Origin: a bacterium
Lineage (GTDB): Bacteria > Bacillota_I > Bacilli_A > RF39 > UBA660
Direction: 5' to 3'
DNA: 15,584 nt
Assembly: GCA_004563275.1 (NCBI GenBank)
Contig: SFSZ01000018.1
Span: 1-15,584, forward strand
The notes under the pieces: generated by a model
What the model was told of the DNA's origin: nothing
Seen by the model: the letters and a program-made list of their open reading frames with translations, nothing else
The model's database searches: none
Program-made: the position numbers and the translations under genes
In this document: positions 7,021 through 13,615 of the stretch, piece by piece
How the letters are laid out: the number at the start of each line of letters is the position of its first letter
Numbering within the stretch: position 1 is the first letter of the stretch

Positions 7021-7046
7021 AAAGCGACTAAAAAGTCGCTTTTTTT
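7021..7046 (+). terminator. Intrinsic terminator of tRNA-Ala
   Basis: AGCGACT (7023-7029) pairs with AGTCGCT (7034-7040) around an AAAA loop, followed by a run of seven T. It lies 13 bases after the CCA end. Confidence 0.92.
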
Positions 7047-7075
7047 ATAAATTATCCATAAATACGAAGTGAATC

Positions 7076-7232
7076 ATGGAAACAACTAATATTTCAAATG
7101 AATTAATTTCTAAAGAGGAAGATACTTTATATTTATCTAATATTCCTGGACTTATAGACAACATAAAATGAAATTAGAAAAAATGAAGATTGGAACCAAG
7201 CTAAAGAATTTAGCCCAGATGAAGAATGGTAA
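7076..7232 (+). pseudogene. Frameshifted C-terminal remnant of a RelB/YefM-type antitoxin
   Basis: The first segment (7076-7171) reads METTNISNELIS... and ends DTLYLSNIPGLIDNIK, then TGA. Ignoring one T at 7169 restores a continuous frame into EIRKNEDWNQAKEF...DEEW, stopping at 7230-7232. The joined pattern (TLYL..IPG...I..I......W) is typical of the C-terminal toxin-binding tail of RelB/Phd/YefM-like antitoxins that partner RelE-type toxins. The N-terminal DNA-binding half is missing: a TGA lies just before the ATG and there is no ribosome site. No toxin gene follows; a terminator and the convergent ATPase do. Family call is from remembered motif and is moderate. Confidence 0.5.
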
Positions 7233-7247
7233 AAATATTTATATCAC

Positions 7248-7282
7248 AAAAAAATTACTTTTAAAGCAAAAGTAATTTTTTT
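7248..7282. terminator. Bidirectional terminator
   Basis: A 15-bp perfect stem (7248-7262 with 7268-7282) and AAAGC loop is flanked by A-tracts and T-tracts built into the arms. It ends three bases before the stop of the minus-strand ATPase gene and also closes the plus-strand antitoxin remnant. Confidence 0.8.
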
Positions 7283-7284
7283 AT

Positions 7285-8583
7285 CTAAATTAATTGATTA
7301 ATATATTCTATTAGATATAATGGAACATTAATAATTTTTCCTTCCTTGCTTAAATTATTTAAAGAGAATCTTAATGAAATTTCATTATCATTTTTAGCAT
7401 TATATTTAGTTAAACTAGTATTATTAACACTCTTATTTGATTTTACTTCAATAGGAACTATTTTATTATTCTTTTGAATTATAAAGTCTATTTCGTTCCT
7501 ATCAAATGTATAATAATTAGGATTTTCATCCAAAACATAGCTTAAAGTATTTGCTACATAGTTTTCTGTAAAGGAACCTTTAAATTCTTCAAATAACTTA
7601 TTACCATCTAAAATTATACTACTATCTAAATTAGACATTCTTCTTAATAATCCTACATCATTCATATATATTTTATATGATGATAAATCAGTATAAGCTT
7701 TTAATGGAAAAGTACATTTATTCACTAAATAACATTTATTAATTAAATTTGCATCATTTAACCAATTAAGTGCTCCTTCATATTCTCTAGCACGGGCTCC
7801 CTCTTTTACTACTTGATAAACAAATTTTTTATTTTCCTTAGCCAATTGTGATGGAATACCATTCCAAATTAATGATATCTTATTTGCGTCATTCGCATCG
7901 GTATGTTTTGCAAAATCACTTTCATAAGAATCCAAAATATTCTTTTGAATTTTATTAATCTTTTCAATATCCTTATCATTTATCCAACTATAAACAGCTT
8001 CAGGCATTCCACCAATTATGTAATATGTTTTTAACTTTTCAATTAACATATCATCAAATATTTTAGGAATTTCTTTTATCTCTTTAGTTTTTCTCATTAC
8101 TTCAACTAAATTTTCAGAACCATCAGCAATTAAGAACTCACTAAAAGTCATTGGATACAAGTTTAAAAAATCAACTTTTCCTACTGGAAATGAAGTTTTA
8201 GAAAGTCGTATTCCTAAAAGAGAACCAGCACAAGCAACATGATATTCATTTGCTTCTTCACAAAAATATTTTAAAGAATTTAAAGCATTGGGACATTCTT
8301 GTATTTCATCAAAAATTATTAATGTACTTCCCGGATTTATTTTCTTACCATTGGCTAAAGATAATTGCTCGATAATTCTTTTTGGATCTTTAGTATTTAA
8401 AAACAATTCTGCTAATCCATCATCATGATCAAAATTAAAATATGCAACATTTTCATAATTAGTTTCCCCAAAATCTTTTAATATATAAGTCTTTCCAACT
8501 TGTCTTGCTCCCTTTAAAATTAAAGGTTTTCTATCTTTACTATTTTTCCAATCAATTAATTTTTCAGTTATAAATCTTTTCAT
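7285..8583 (-). CDS. AAA-family ATPase with DUF4143 domain
   Basis: The 432-aa protein has Walker A GARQVGKT (25-32), Walker B LIIFDEIQ (D92, E93) and a sensor-like CAGSLLG, the standard N-terminal AAA_14 domain. The C-terminal DUF4143 domain ends in a PD-(D/E)XK-nuclease-like core with E364-x-D366 and IEVKS (E379, K381). These proteins are widespread in gut bacteria and archaea, patchy between strains and often single genes; no firm function is established. The strong ribosome site GAGGTGAT fixes the ATG at 8581-8583. The gene runs against its neighbours, ends at a bidirectional terminator, and has an extended -10 promoter overlapped by tandem repeats. All catalytic-looking residues are retained, so it is probably intact. 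Its patchy family distribution and the adjacent antitoxin remnant suggest an acquired gene. Confidence 0.9.
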   Translation of the reverse strand: MKRFITEKLIDWKNSKDRKPLILKGARQVGKTYILKDFGETNYENVAYFNFDHDDGLAELFLNTKDPKRIIEQLSLANGKKINPGSTLIIFDEIQECPNALNSLKYFCEEANEYHVACAGSLLGIRLSKTSFPVGKVDFLNLYPMTFSEFLIADGSENLVEVMRKTKEIKEIPKIFDDMLIEKLKTYYIIGGMPEAVYSWINDKDIEKINKIQKNILDSYESDFAKHTDANDANKISLIWNGIPSQLAKENKKFVYQVVKEGARAREYEGALNWLNDANLINKCYLVNKCTFPLKAYTDLSSYKIYMNDVGLLRRMSNLDSSIILDGNKLFEEFKGSFTENYVANTLSYVLDENPNYYTFDRNEIDFIIQKNNKIVPIEVKSNKSVNNTSLTKYNAKNDNEISLRFSLNNLSKEGKIINVPLYLIEYINQLI

Positions 8584-8603
8584 AGTATTATCACCTCAAT
8601 AGT

Positions 8604-8612
8604 ATTATATCA
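8604..8612 (-). promoter_or_regulatory. Extended -10 promoter of the AAA/DUF4143 gene
   Basis: The minus strand reads TGATATAAT, a perfect extended -10 element. Seventeen to eighteen bases upstream there is only an A-run (the complement of the T-run in the first repeat), so no -35 is present. The TGTGATA part belongs to the first copy of the 33-bp tandem repeat. Confidence 0.6.
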
Positions 8613-8685
8613 CACTTTTGCTGCTTTTTTTTACTGTTTTTATCACACTTTTGCAGCTTTTTTTACTGTTTTTATCACACTTTTG
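8608..8685. repeat. 33-bp tandem repeat (two copies plus a partial third) over the ATPase promoter
   Basis: Copy 1 (8608-8640) and copy 2 (8641-8672) share TATCACACTTTTGCWGC, a T-run of 7-8 and ACTGTTTT. A partial third copy (8673-8685) keeps TATCACACTTTTG. The copies differ by one T and one T/A change. Copy 1 overlaps the extended -10 of the ATPase gene. There are no spacers, so this is not a CRISPR array. It could be a repeated operator or a slippage-generated duplication. Confidence 0.85.
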
Positions 8686-8739
8686 TAATTTTATAGCATT
8701 TATTACAAATTTAATTATGTAAATAACATGTATTTTAAT

Positions 8740-8768
8740 TTGACTTGCATATGTTTACTTAGTAAAAT
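8740..8768 (+). promoter_or_regulatory. Promoter of the F420-ligase-like gene
   Basis: TTGACT (8740-8745), a 17-bp spacer and TAAAAT (8763-8768) form a good sigma-A promoter. A 13-nt inverted repeat TTTACTTAGTAAA (8754-8766) covers the spacer end and the -10 box and could be an operator. Confidence 0.75.
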
Positions 8769-8791
8769 TTTATTGTAAGGAAGTGTATATA

Positions 8792-9976
8792 ATGAGATGC
8801 GTAGGCACAACAGTTAGAGGTATTCGTACCCCTATTATTAAAGAAGGAGACAACTTAAGTGAAATTGTAGTTTCATCAGTTATGCAAGCTGCTGAAAATG
8901 AAAATTTCAATTTAAAAGACAGAGATATTGTTGCTATTACTGAAGCTGTCGTAGGTATTAGTGAAGGAAATTATGTTACAGTTGATGACATTGCCAAAGA
9001 TTTACAAACTAAATTTCCTAGTAAAGAAATTGGTGTTGTATTCCCTATTCTTTCTAGAAATAGATTTTCAATGATTTTAAAAGGTATTGCTCGTGGCATG
9101 AATAAGATTACTATTTTATTATCTTTCCCTTCAGATGAAGTCGGAAATAACATTATGGACGATAATAAATTAGAACATAGTTCATTCGATTTAGGAAGTA
9201 TTATTTCTGAAGAAGAATACTATGAAAATTTTGGTGATTGGCTTCATCCATTTACTGGTGTAAATATGGTTGATTACTATAAAGATTTATGTCAAAAAGA
9301 AAACTGTGAAGTTCAATTTGTTTTCTCTAATAAAGCAAGTGAAATTCTAAATTATACTAATGATGTCTTAACATGTGATATTCATACTAGATATAAAACT
9401 AAAGAATCCCTTAAAAATAAAGGAGCTAATGTTTATTCATTAATGGATGTTTTAAATGCTCCTATTGATAATTCTGGATTTAATCCCAAATATGGATTAT
9501 TAGGTTCAAATAAATCTACTGAAGAAAGATTAAAATTATTCCCTAAAACTGGTGATACTTTAGTTCAAAAGATTCAAGAATTATTTAAAGAAAAAACTGG
9601 TAAAACTATTGAAGTAATGGTTTATGGTGATGGTGCCTTTAAAGATCCAGTTGGCGGTATTTGGGAACTAGCTGATCCAGTTGTATCTCCAGCCTATACT
9701 TCTGGTTTAGAAGGTACCCCTAATGAAATTAAACTTAAATACGTTTCTGATAATAAATTTGCAGATTTAAAAGGTAATGAATTAAAAGATGCTATCAAAA
9801 ATGAAATCAAACAAAAACAAAGTAATTTAAAAGGACAAAATATTAGCTTAGGAACTACACCTCGTAAAATAACTGATTTAGTTGGTTCCCTATGTGATTT
9901 AACATCAGGTTCTGGTGATAAAGGAACCCCAGTTGTTCTTGTTCAAGGTTATTTTGATAATTTAGCGGATGACTAA
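8792..9976 (+). CDS. Coenzyme F420-0:L-glutamate ligase-family protein
   Basis: The 394-aa protein resembles the CofE/F420_ligase fold. The N-terminal half has the pattern VRGIRTPIIKEGDNLSEIV, then DRDIVAITEAVVGISEGNYV, matching the GDDL and D-V-V-x-KxVSKxEG region of CofE. A later conserved-looking block is YGDGAFKDPVGGIWELADP near the middle of the C-terminal half. In archaea CofE adds glutamates to F420 with GTP. Homologues are common in Bacillota that are not known to make F420, so the substrate here is open. ATG at 8792 is chosen over GTG at 8783 because AAGGAAG (8777-8783) precedes it at a suitable distance. No signal peptide or membrane segment is seen. The gene has its own promoter, and its stop codon begins the second arm of the terminator. 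Confidence 0.8.
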   Translation: MRCVGTTVRGIRTPIIKEGDNLSEIVVSSVMQAAENENFNLKDRDIVAITEAVVGISEGNYVTVDDIAKDLQTKFPSKEIGVVFPILSRNRFSMILKGIARGMNKITILLSFPSDEVGNNIMDDNKLEHSSFDLGSIISEEEYYENFGDWLHPFTGVNMVDYYKDLCQKENCEVQFVFSNKASEILNYTNDVLTCDIHTRYKTKESLKNKGANVYSLMDVLNAPIDNSGFNPKYGLLGSNKSTEERLKLFPKTGDTLVQKIQELFKEKTGKTIEVMVYGDGAFKDPVGGIWELADPVVSPAYTSGLEGTPNEIKLKYVSDNKFADLKGNELKDAIKNEIKQKQSNLKGQNISLGTTPRKITDLVGSLCDLTSGSGDKGTPVVLVQGYFDNLADD

Positions 9977-9988
9977 TCCGCTTTTTTT
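9964..9988 (+). terminator. Intrinsic terminator overlapping the stop codon
   Basis: AGCGGAT (9964-9970) pairs with ATCCGCT (9976-9982) around GACTA, followed by seven T. The 5' arm encodes the last residues of the upstream protein, and the TAA (9974-9976) spans the loop and the first base of the second arm. Confidence 0.92.
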
Positions 9989-9989
9989 A

Positions 9990-9998
9990 TGTTATAAT
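9990..9998 (+). promoter_or_regulatory. Possible promoter of the DHH-protein gene
   Basis: TGTTATAAT is a perfect extended -10 element directly after the preceding terminator. The -35 position would fall in the terminator hairpin (ATGACT, a partial match). A second TATAAT at 10004-10009 has no -35. Confidence 0.5.
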
Positions 9999-10026
9999 TT
10001 TAATATAATAGATTGGAAAGAAAAAT

Positions 10027-10899
10027 ATGAATACAGAATATTTAAAGCAGTACAATAAAGTTTTAGTTATCGGTCATCTTACTCCAGATACAGATACAAT
10101 TACATCGTCATACATCTTATCTAAGATCTTTAAAAGTTTTGGTATTAATAGTGATTATGCCGTTTTAGAAACCGAAAAAATTAATTCTAAAACTGCCAAA
10201 CAATTAAATGAAGTAATGACATACTCTCCCTTCATTTTAAAAGAATCAGAGATTAAAAATTATCATTACTTTTTAGTAGATCATAATGATGTATCTCAAT
10301 CAGTTAAAGATGCATCTTTAGTAGTTGGTTGTATTGATCATCACCCTGATAGTAAACAAATACCTAACGCTATCATTAAAGATTTTTGTTCAACCACCCT
10401 ATTAATCTATGACTTATTTAAAGATATCTATAACTTTACTGATGAAGATAAAAAAGTTATCTACATGGGAGCTTTAGATGATTCAGCATGTGGTTTTTCA
10501 CCAAGATATAATGATAAAGCCAAAAAACAAATTCTTGAACTAGGCTTTGATAATTACCTAAAAGATAAATTTGAAGATTATTATATTCCCACCGATTTAA
10601 GTGATTTAGATCTAGCTTTTAATAAAGCTAGATTAAAAAAATATAGTTTTGATGATGATATCAATTTTAAAAGTACAGGTATTGAAGCTTTTGATGATAA
10701 TCATAAAGAAGAATATAAAAACTTTATTAAAAATCAAAATGAAAACTTTTTAGGTTTATGGTTAAACTATAAAACTGAAACATCTACTGTTTATTTAAAT
10801 TATGACCATCAATTTTATCAAAAAGATTTTAATCATATTGTTTCTCGTGGTTCTGAAATAATTGATTTAATCTTAAATTTTATAAGGAGTAACAAATGA
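10027..10899 (+). CDS. Family II (Mn-dependent) inorganic pyrophosphatase-like DHH/DHHA2 phosphoesterase
   Basis: The 290-aa protein carries all metal ligands of family II pyrophosphatase at the right spacing: H17, D21 and D23 (GHLTPDTDT), D85 (VDHN), H105 in the IDHH motif (104-106), and D151 (ALDDSACGF). These correspond to H9, D13, D15, D75, H97 and D149 of Bacillus PpaC. PpaC hydrolyses pyrophosphate in the cytoplasm. The C-terminal DHHA2 region ends IVSRGSEIID, where PpaC has a SRKKQ signature that binds substrate. The lysines are replaced, so the true substrate may differ. The protein is slightly shorter than PpaC (about 309 aa). GGAAAG precedes the ATG. The stop overlaps the next gene as ATGA. 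Confidence 0.78.
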   Translation: MNTEYLKQYNKVLVIGHLTPDTDTITSSYILSKIFKSFGINSDYAVLETEKINSKTAKQLNEVMTYSPFILKESEIKNYHYFLVDHNDVSQSVKDASLVVGCIDHHPDSKQIPNAIIKDFCSTTLLIYDLFKDIYNFTDEDKKVIYMGALDDSACGFSPRYNDKAKKQILELGFDNYLKDKFEDYYIPTDLSDLDLAFNKARLKKYSFDDDINFKSTGIEAFDDNHKEEYKNFIKNQNENFLGLWLNYKTETSTVYLNYDHQFYQKDFNHIVSRGSEIIDLILNFIRSNK

Positions 10900-11321
10900 A
10901 AAAATTATTAAAAAATCGTAGTAAATTATTACTAGTTATCACTATTTTAGAATCTATTTTATCTATTTGGTTCTTATGTTATTTTAATTATTTAGATAGA
11001 TTAAATTATGCTGAAAGTGTTACTACTACAACTAAAGATTTAGCTCTTCTTATCCAAAATATGTATACATCAACTTGGTGGGCTTTAATCATTTTAGTAT
11101 CTTGTTTTATTGCCATATTTGCTCTTATATCATTTATTTATAAAGAAAGTAAATATCAACTAATATCATGTATCCTATGGTTTATATTATTATTACTTGC
11201 TTTAAATGTCAAAGATTCATTTATGTCAAATATTAGTATTATATGTATATTTATTCCTATTATGGCAGCTAATATTATTGCTTTTCTAAATCAACGCAAA
11301 ATGACACTAAAAAAGAATTAG
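10896..11321 (+). CDS. Small four-helix integral membrane protein, unknown function
   Basis: The 141-aa protein has four hydrophobic segments, at roughly residues 11-30, 60-84, 88-106 and 112-132, and ends in a basic tail (NQRKMTLKKN). No catalytic or ligand motif is recognised. AAGGAG lies before the ATG, which overlaps the stop of the DHH protein by ATGA, so the two are translationally coupled. Co-occurrence with a phosphoesterase does not establish a function. The stop codon lies within the downstream bidirectional terminator. Confidence 0.8.
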   Translation: MKKLLKNRSKLLLVITILESILSIWFLCYFNYLDRLNYAESVTTTTKDLALLIQNMYTSTWWALIILVSCFIAIFALISFIYKESKYQLISCILWFILLLLALNVKDSFMSNISIICIFIPIMAANIIAFLNQRKMTLKKN

Positions 11322-11338
11322 TTGGACTAATTCTTTTT
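11310..11338. terminator. Bidirectional terminator between convergent operons
   Basis: A 13-bp perfect stem (11310-11322 with 11326-11338) has a 3-nt TGG loop, with A-tract and T-tract built into its ends. It contains the stop codon of the membrane-protein gene (11319-11321) and overlaps the stop of ylxM (11337-11339), so a single hairpin closes both operons. Confidence 0.9.
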
Positions 11339-11618
11339 ATATATACTCTTCTATTCTTTTTAAATCTTCTTCCGAAAGTAATTCCCTTATTTTTTTATTA
11401 TTACCTAATAATTTCAAGTTAGATTCATAATAATCTAACTTTTCTTTTATTTCTTTTAAAGTTTTACTAATCGCATTTCTTGAAACATCATAACTATCAG
11501 CTATTTCTTGTAGTGATAAATTATTAAAATAATAATCTTCAAAATACTTTCTTTGAACATCAGTAAGTAAATTTTGATAATAATCAAATAAAGCTGAATA
11601 ATAAATAATCTCTTCCAT
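11337..11618 (-). CDS. ylxM: YlxM-family (UPF0122) helix-turn-helix protein
   Basis: The 93-aa protein matches the sigma-70 region 4-like YlxM family: YYxxLLTDVQRKYFEDYYFNN, then the helix-turn-helix LSLQEIADSYDVSRNAISKTL at about residues 34-54. YlxM binds the signal-recognition-particle system and stimulates SRP GTPases in some streptococci; it usually precedes ffh. Here it follows ftsY, the SRP receptor, with the start codon overlapping the ftsY stop by one base (TAATG) and AAAGGA upstream. The length is slightly below the usual 105-110 aa. It is the last gene of the operon. Confidence 0.92.
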   Translation of the reverse strand: MEEIIYYSALFDYYQNLLTDVQRKYFEDYYFNNLSLQEIADSYDVSRNAISKTLKEIKEKLDYYESNLKLLGNNKKIRELLSEEDLKRIEEYI

Positions 11619-12595
11619 TACATCATATCCTTTAATAATCCATAGATGTAATCTTCAATATCAAATGATTTTAAATCATTAATACCTTCTCCAAGACCAA
11701 CAAATTTAACTGGTAAATTAACTTCCTCTTTAATAGCTAAAACTATACCTCCTTTAGCAGTACCATCTAATTTGGTTAAAACTATTCCCGTAATATTTGT
11801 TATTTCTTTAAAACTAATTGCTTGACTAATCCCATTTTGTCCCGTAGTCGCATCAATTATAAGTAAAGTTTCATGAGGAGCTCCTGGAATAAATTTACCA
11901 ATAACTTTATTAATTTTTTCGAGTTCATTCATTAAATTAACTTTATTTTGTAATCTACCAGCTGTATCAATTAAAACAATATCAGCCTTTTCTTTTAAAG
12001 CTTCCTCTAGTCCATCATAAATAACACTTGCTGGATCCATATTTTCTTTTCCTACAAATAAAGAATCAGTTCTTTCGGCCCATTCCTTTAATTGTGGAAC
12101 CGCTCCTGCTCTAAAAGTATCACCAGCAATTAACATCACTTTCTTACCTTCATTATGATACTTATTAGCTAGCTTACCTATCGTTGTAGTTTTACCTACA
12201 CCATTAACACCAACCATTAAAATAACTGTTGGTCCATCTTCTTGAATATTAATCTTATCAGTTAAAGAATCACCATTAACATAAATCATAAAAAGTTCAT
12301 CAATAATAACTTCTCTTAAATATTCAGTATCTTCAATCTTTTCATCTTTAACTCTTTTTCTTAATCTATCTAAAAATTCTGTAACAGTTCTAATTCCAAT
12401 ATCTGCTTTAATTAAAATAGCTTCTAATTCTTCAAAATAATCATCATTAACTTTATGATATTTATGACCTAAAATAGATAATTCTGATACAAATTCTTTT
12501 CTAGTTTTTTCTAAACCCTTATCAAAAGCTTCAATATCTTCTTGTTTCTTTTCTTCTTTTTTAAATACTTGTTTAAATTTACTAAATAAACCCAT
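11618..12595 (-). CDS. ftsY: Signal recognition particle receptor FtsY
   Basis: FtsY is the membrane-associated GTPase that docks SRP-ribosome complexes at the translocon. The 325-aa protein has a short charged amphipathic N-terminus (MGLFSKFKQVFKKEEKK) for membrane binding and an NG domain. G1 is GVNGVGKT at 129-136, followed by DTFRAGAVPQL, G3 DTAGRL, G4 TKLDGTAKGG and G5 GLGEGINDLKSFD. ATG at 12593-12595 is chosen because AGGAGG (12600-12605) stands 4 nt before it; an in-frame upstream ATG at 12617-12619 would lie inside the prepilin gene and lacks family support. Eight bases separate it from the prepilin stop and it overlaps ylxM by one base, so it belongs to the murG-led operon. Confidence 0.97.
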   Translation of the reverse strand: MGLFSKFKQVFKKEEKKQEDIEAFDKGLEKTRKEFVSELSILGHKYHKVNDDYFEELEAILIKADIGIRTVTEFLDRLRKRVKDEKIEDTEYLREVIIDELFMIYVNGDSLTDKINIQEDGPTVILMVGVNGVGKTTTIGKLANKYHNEGKKVMLIAGDTFRAGAVPQLKEWAERTDSLFVGKENMDPASVIYDGLEEALKEKADIVLIDTAGRLQNKVNLMNELEKINKVIGKFIPGAPHETLLIIDATTGQNGISQAISFKEITNITGIVLTKLDGTAKGGIVLAIKEEVNLPVKFVGLGEGINDLKSFDIEDYIYGLLKDMM

Positions 12596-12603
12596 AAAAC
12601 CTC

Positions 12604-13023
12604 CTACTTCGGTGTACATTTAGCGCCACTTGAATCAATACTTACCTTAAAAGTATTTTCATCAGCTGTTATTACAATAGACCCTGTACATAAATCATTT
12701 GGATCACTTAAATATTTATATGTTTTCATATTACTAATATTTAAAGTAATACCCTCATTATATAAAACATCTTGCATCTCATCACACTTAGATAAATTAT
12801 TATTGGCTATAACACCTCTAGTATTACTATTAATATCACAATAAAGAATTTCTTCAGCTACTATTTTACCTGCATCTTCTACTTGTCTAATATTAATACT
12901 ATTTATCTTATTTTTAGATTTATTTAATGCATCTTGAATAATTGGCACTAAAACAATCGCTATTAATCCTAAAACAACTACAACAACTAATAATTCAACT
13001 AAAGTAAAACCCTTCTTATTCAT
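12604..13023 (-). CDS. Type IV prepilin-like protein (class III signal)
   Basis: The 139-aa protein starts MNKKG-FTLVELL, a textbook prepilin peptidase site (cleavage after G5, N-methylated F, conserved Glu at mature position 5). The hydrophobic alpha1 stretch is VVVVVLGLIAIVLVPII. The globular part has four cysteines (ILYC, SKC, DLC, AKC) that could form two disulfides outside the cell. It is a pseudopilin/ComGC-like or minor pilin subunit; which one cannot be told. No assembly ATPase, platform protein or prepilin peptidase lies in the window, so it is an orphan pilin gene here. The start overlaps queH by 8 nt, with GGGAG upstream; its stop overlaps the ribosome site of ftsY. The compact overlap suggests it is expressed with the cell-division and secretion genes. 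Confidence 0.88.
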   Translation of the reverse strand: MNKKGFTLVELLVVVVVLGLIAIVLVPIIQDALNKSKNKINSINIRQVEDAGKIVAEEILYCDINSNTRGVIANNNLSKCDEMQDVLYNEGITLNISNMKTYKYLSDPNDLCTGSIVITADENTFKVSIDSSGAKCTPK

Positions 13024-13615
13024 CTACATTAACTCCCTTACTATATAAACAGCCACAATAATCTTGTCTATATAAATCATATTTCTTAGATAACTCAATT
13101 GATCTTTTATATCCATCTTCTTTTTTAAAATCTGAAAGTAAAAACTTAACTCCATACTTTTCTTCTAATTTAAGTCCAATCTCATTAATAATCTTACTAT
13201 TTTTATGAGGACTTACTGTTAAAGTTGTCCCAAAATAATCAAAATTATTTTCTTTAGCTTTACTTGCAGTCTTATCTAATCTTAATTCAAAACATAAAGG
13301 ACATCTAAGCCCATTTTCCGGCTCATTTTCATACCCTTTAACCTTTTCATGATACTCATTATTAAGATAATCAATATCCATAAATTTAATTCCTAATTCA
13401 TTTAATAATCTAAGTTGTTCACTCTTTCTTTTTTCATATTCTTCTTTAGGTTCAATATTTGGATTATAATAAATAACTGTAATATCAAAATAATCTCTTA
13501 ATCTTTCAATAACACTACTAGAACAAGGACCACAACAACTATGTAATAAAAGCTTATTATGATCATCTAAATTACTAATAATTTTCTTCATTTCTTCATT
13601 GTAGTTAATGTTCAT
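13016..13615 (-). CDS. queH: Epoxyqueuosine reductase QueH (DUF208)
   Basis: QueH catalyses the last step of queuosine synthesis, reducing epoxyqueuosine in tRNA with an iron-sulfur centre; it replaces QueG in many bacteria. The 199-aa protein shows the family cysteines: HSCCGPC (C27, C28, C31), CPLC (C105, C108) and YCGC near the end (C187, C189). YYNPNIEP and GTTLTVSPHKN are further family motifs. Length is typical. Its ATG overlaps the ftsQ stop (ATGA) and GGAGG lies within the end of ftsQ. Other queuosine genes are not in the window. The link to cell-division genes looks positional. Confidence 0.95.
   Translation of the reverse strand: MNINYNEEMKKIISNLDDHNKLLLHSCCGPCSSSVIERLRDYFDITVIYYNPNIEPKEEYEKRKSEQLRLLNELGIKFMDIDYLNNEYHEKVKGYENEPENGLRCPLCFELRLDKTASKAKENNFDYFGTTLTVSPHKNSKIINEIGLKLEEKYGVKFLLSDFKKEDGYKRSIELSKKYDLYRQDYCGCLYSKGVNVDE

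Noticed and set aside
8608..8685. Short repeat cluster as a CRISPR array
   Set aside because: The copies are directly adjacent with no variable spacers and there are no cas genes; this is a simple tandem repeat.
8747..8760. GCATATGTTTAC as a second LexA-type box
   Set aside because: Only one half-site matches; the left half is TTGC instead of GAAC or AAAC, so symmetry is lost.
8971..9153. Minus-strand 60-codon open frame
   Set aside because: It lies fully inside the F420-ligase-like gene on the opposite strand, has no ribosome site and resembles nothing; it is a chance frame.
12596..12619. Eight-residue N-terminal extension of FtsY
   Set aside because: It overlaps the prepilin gene and the AGGAGG site is placed for the ATG at 12593-12595.
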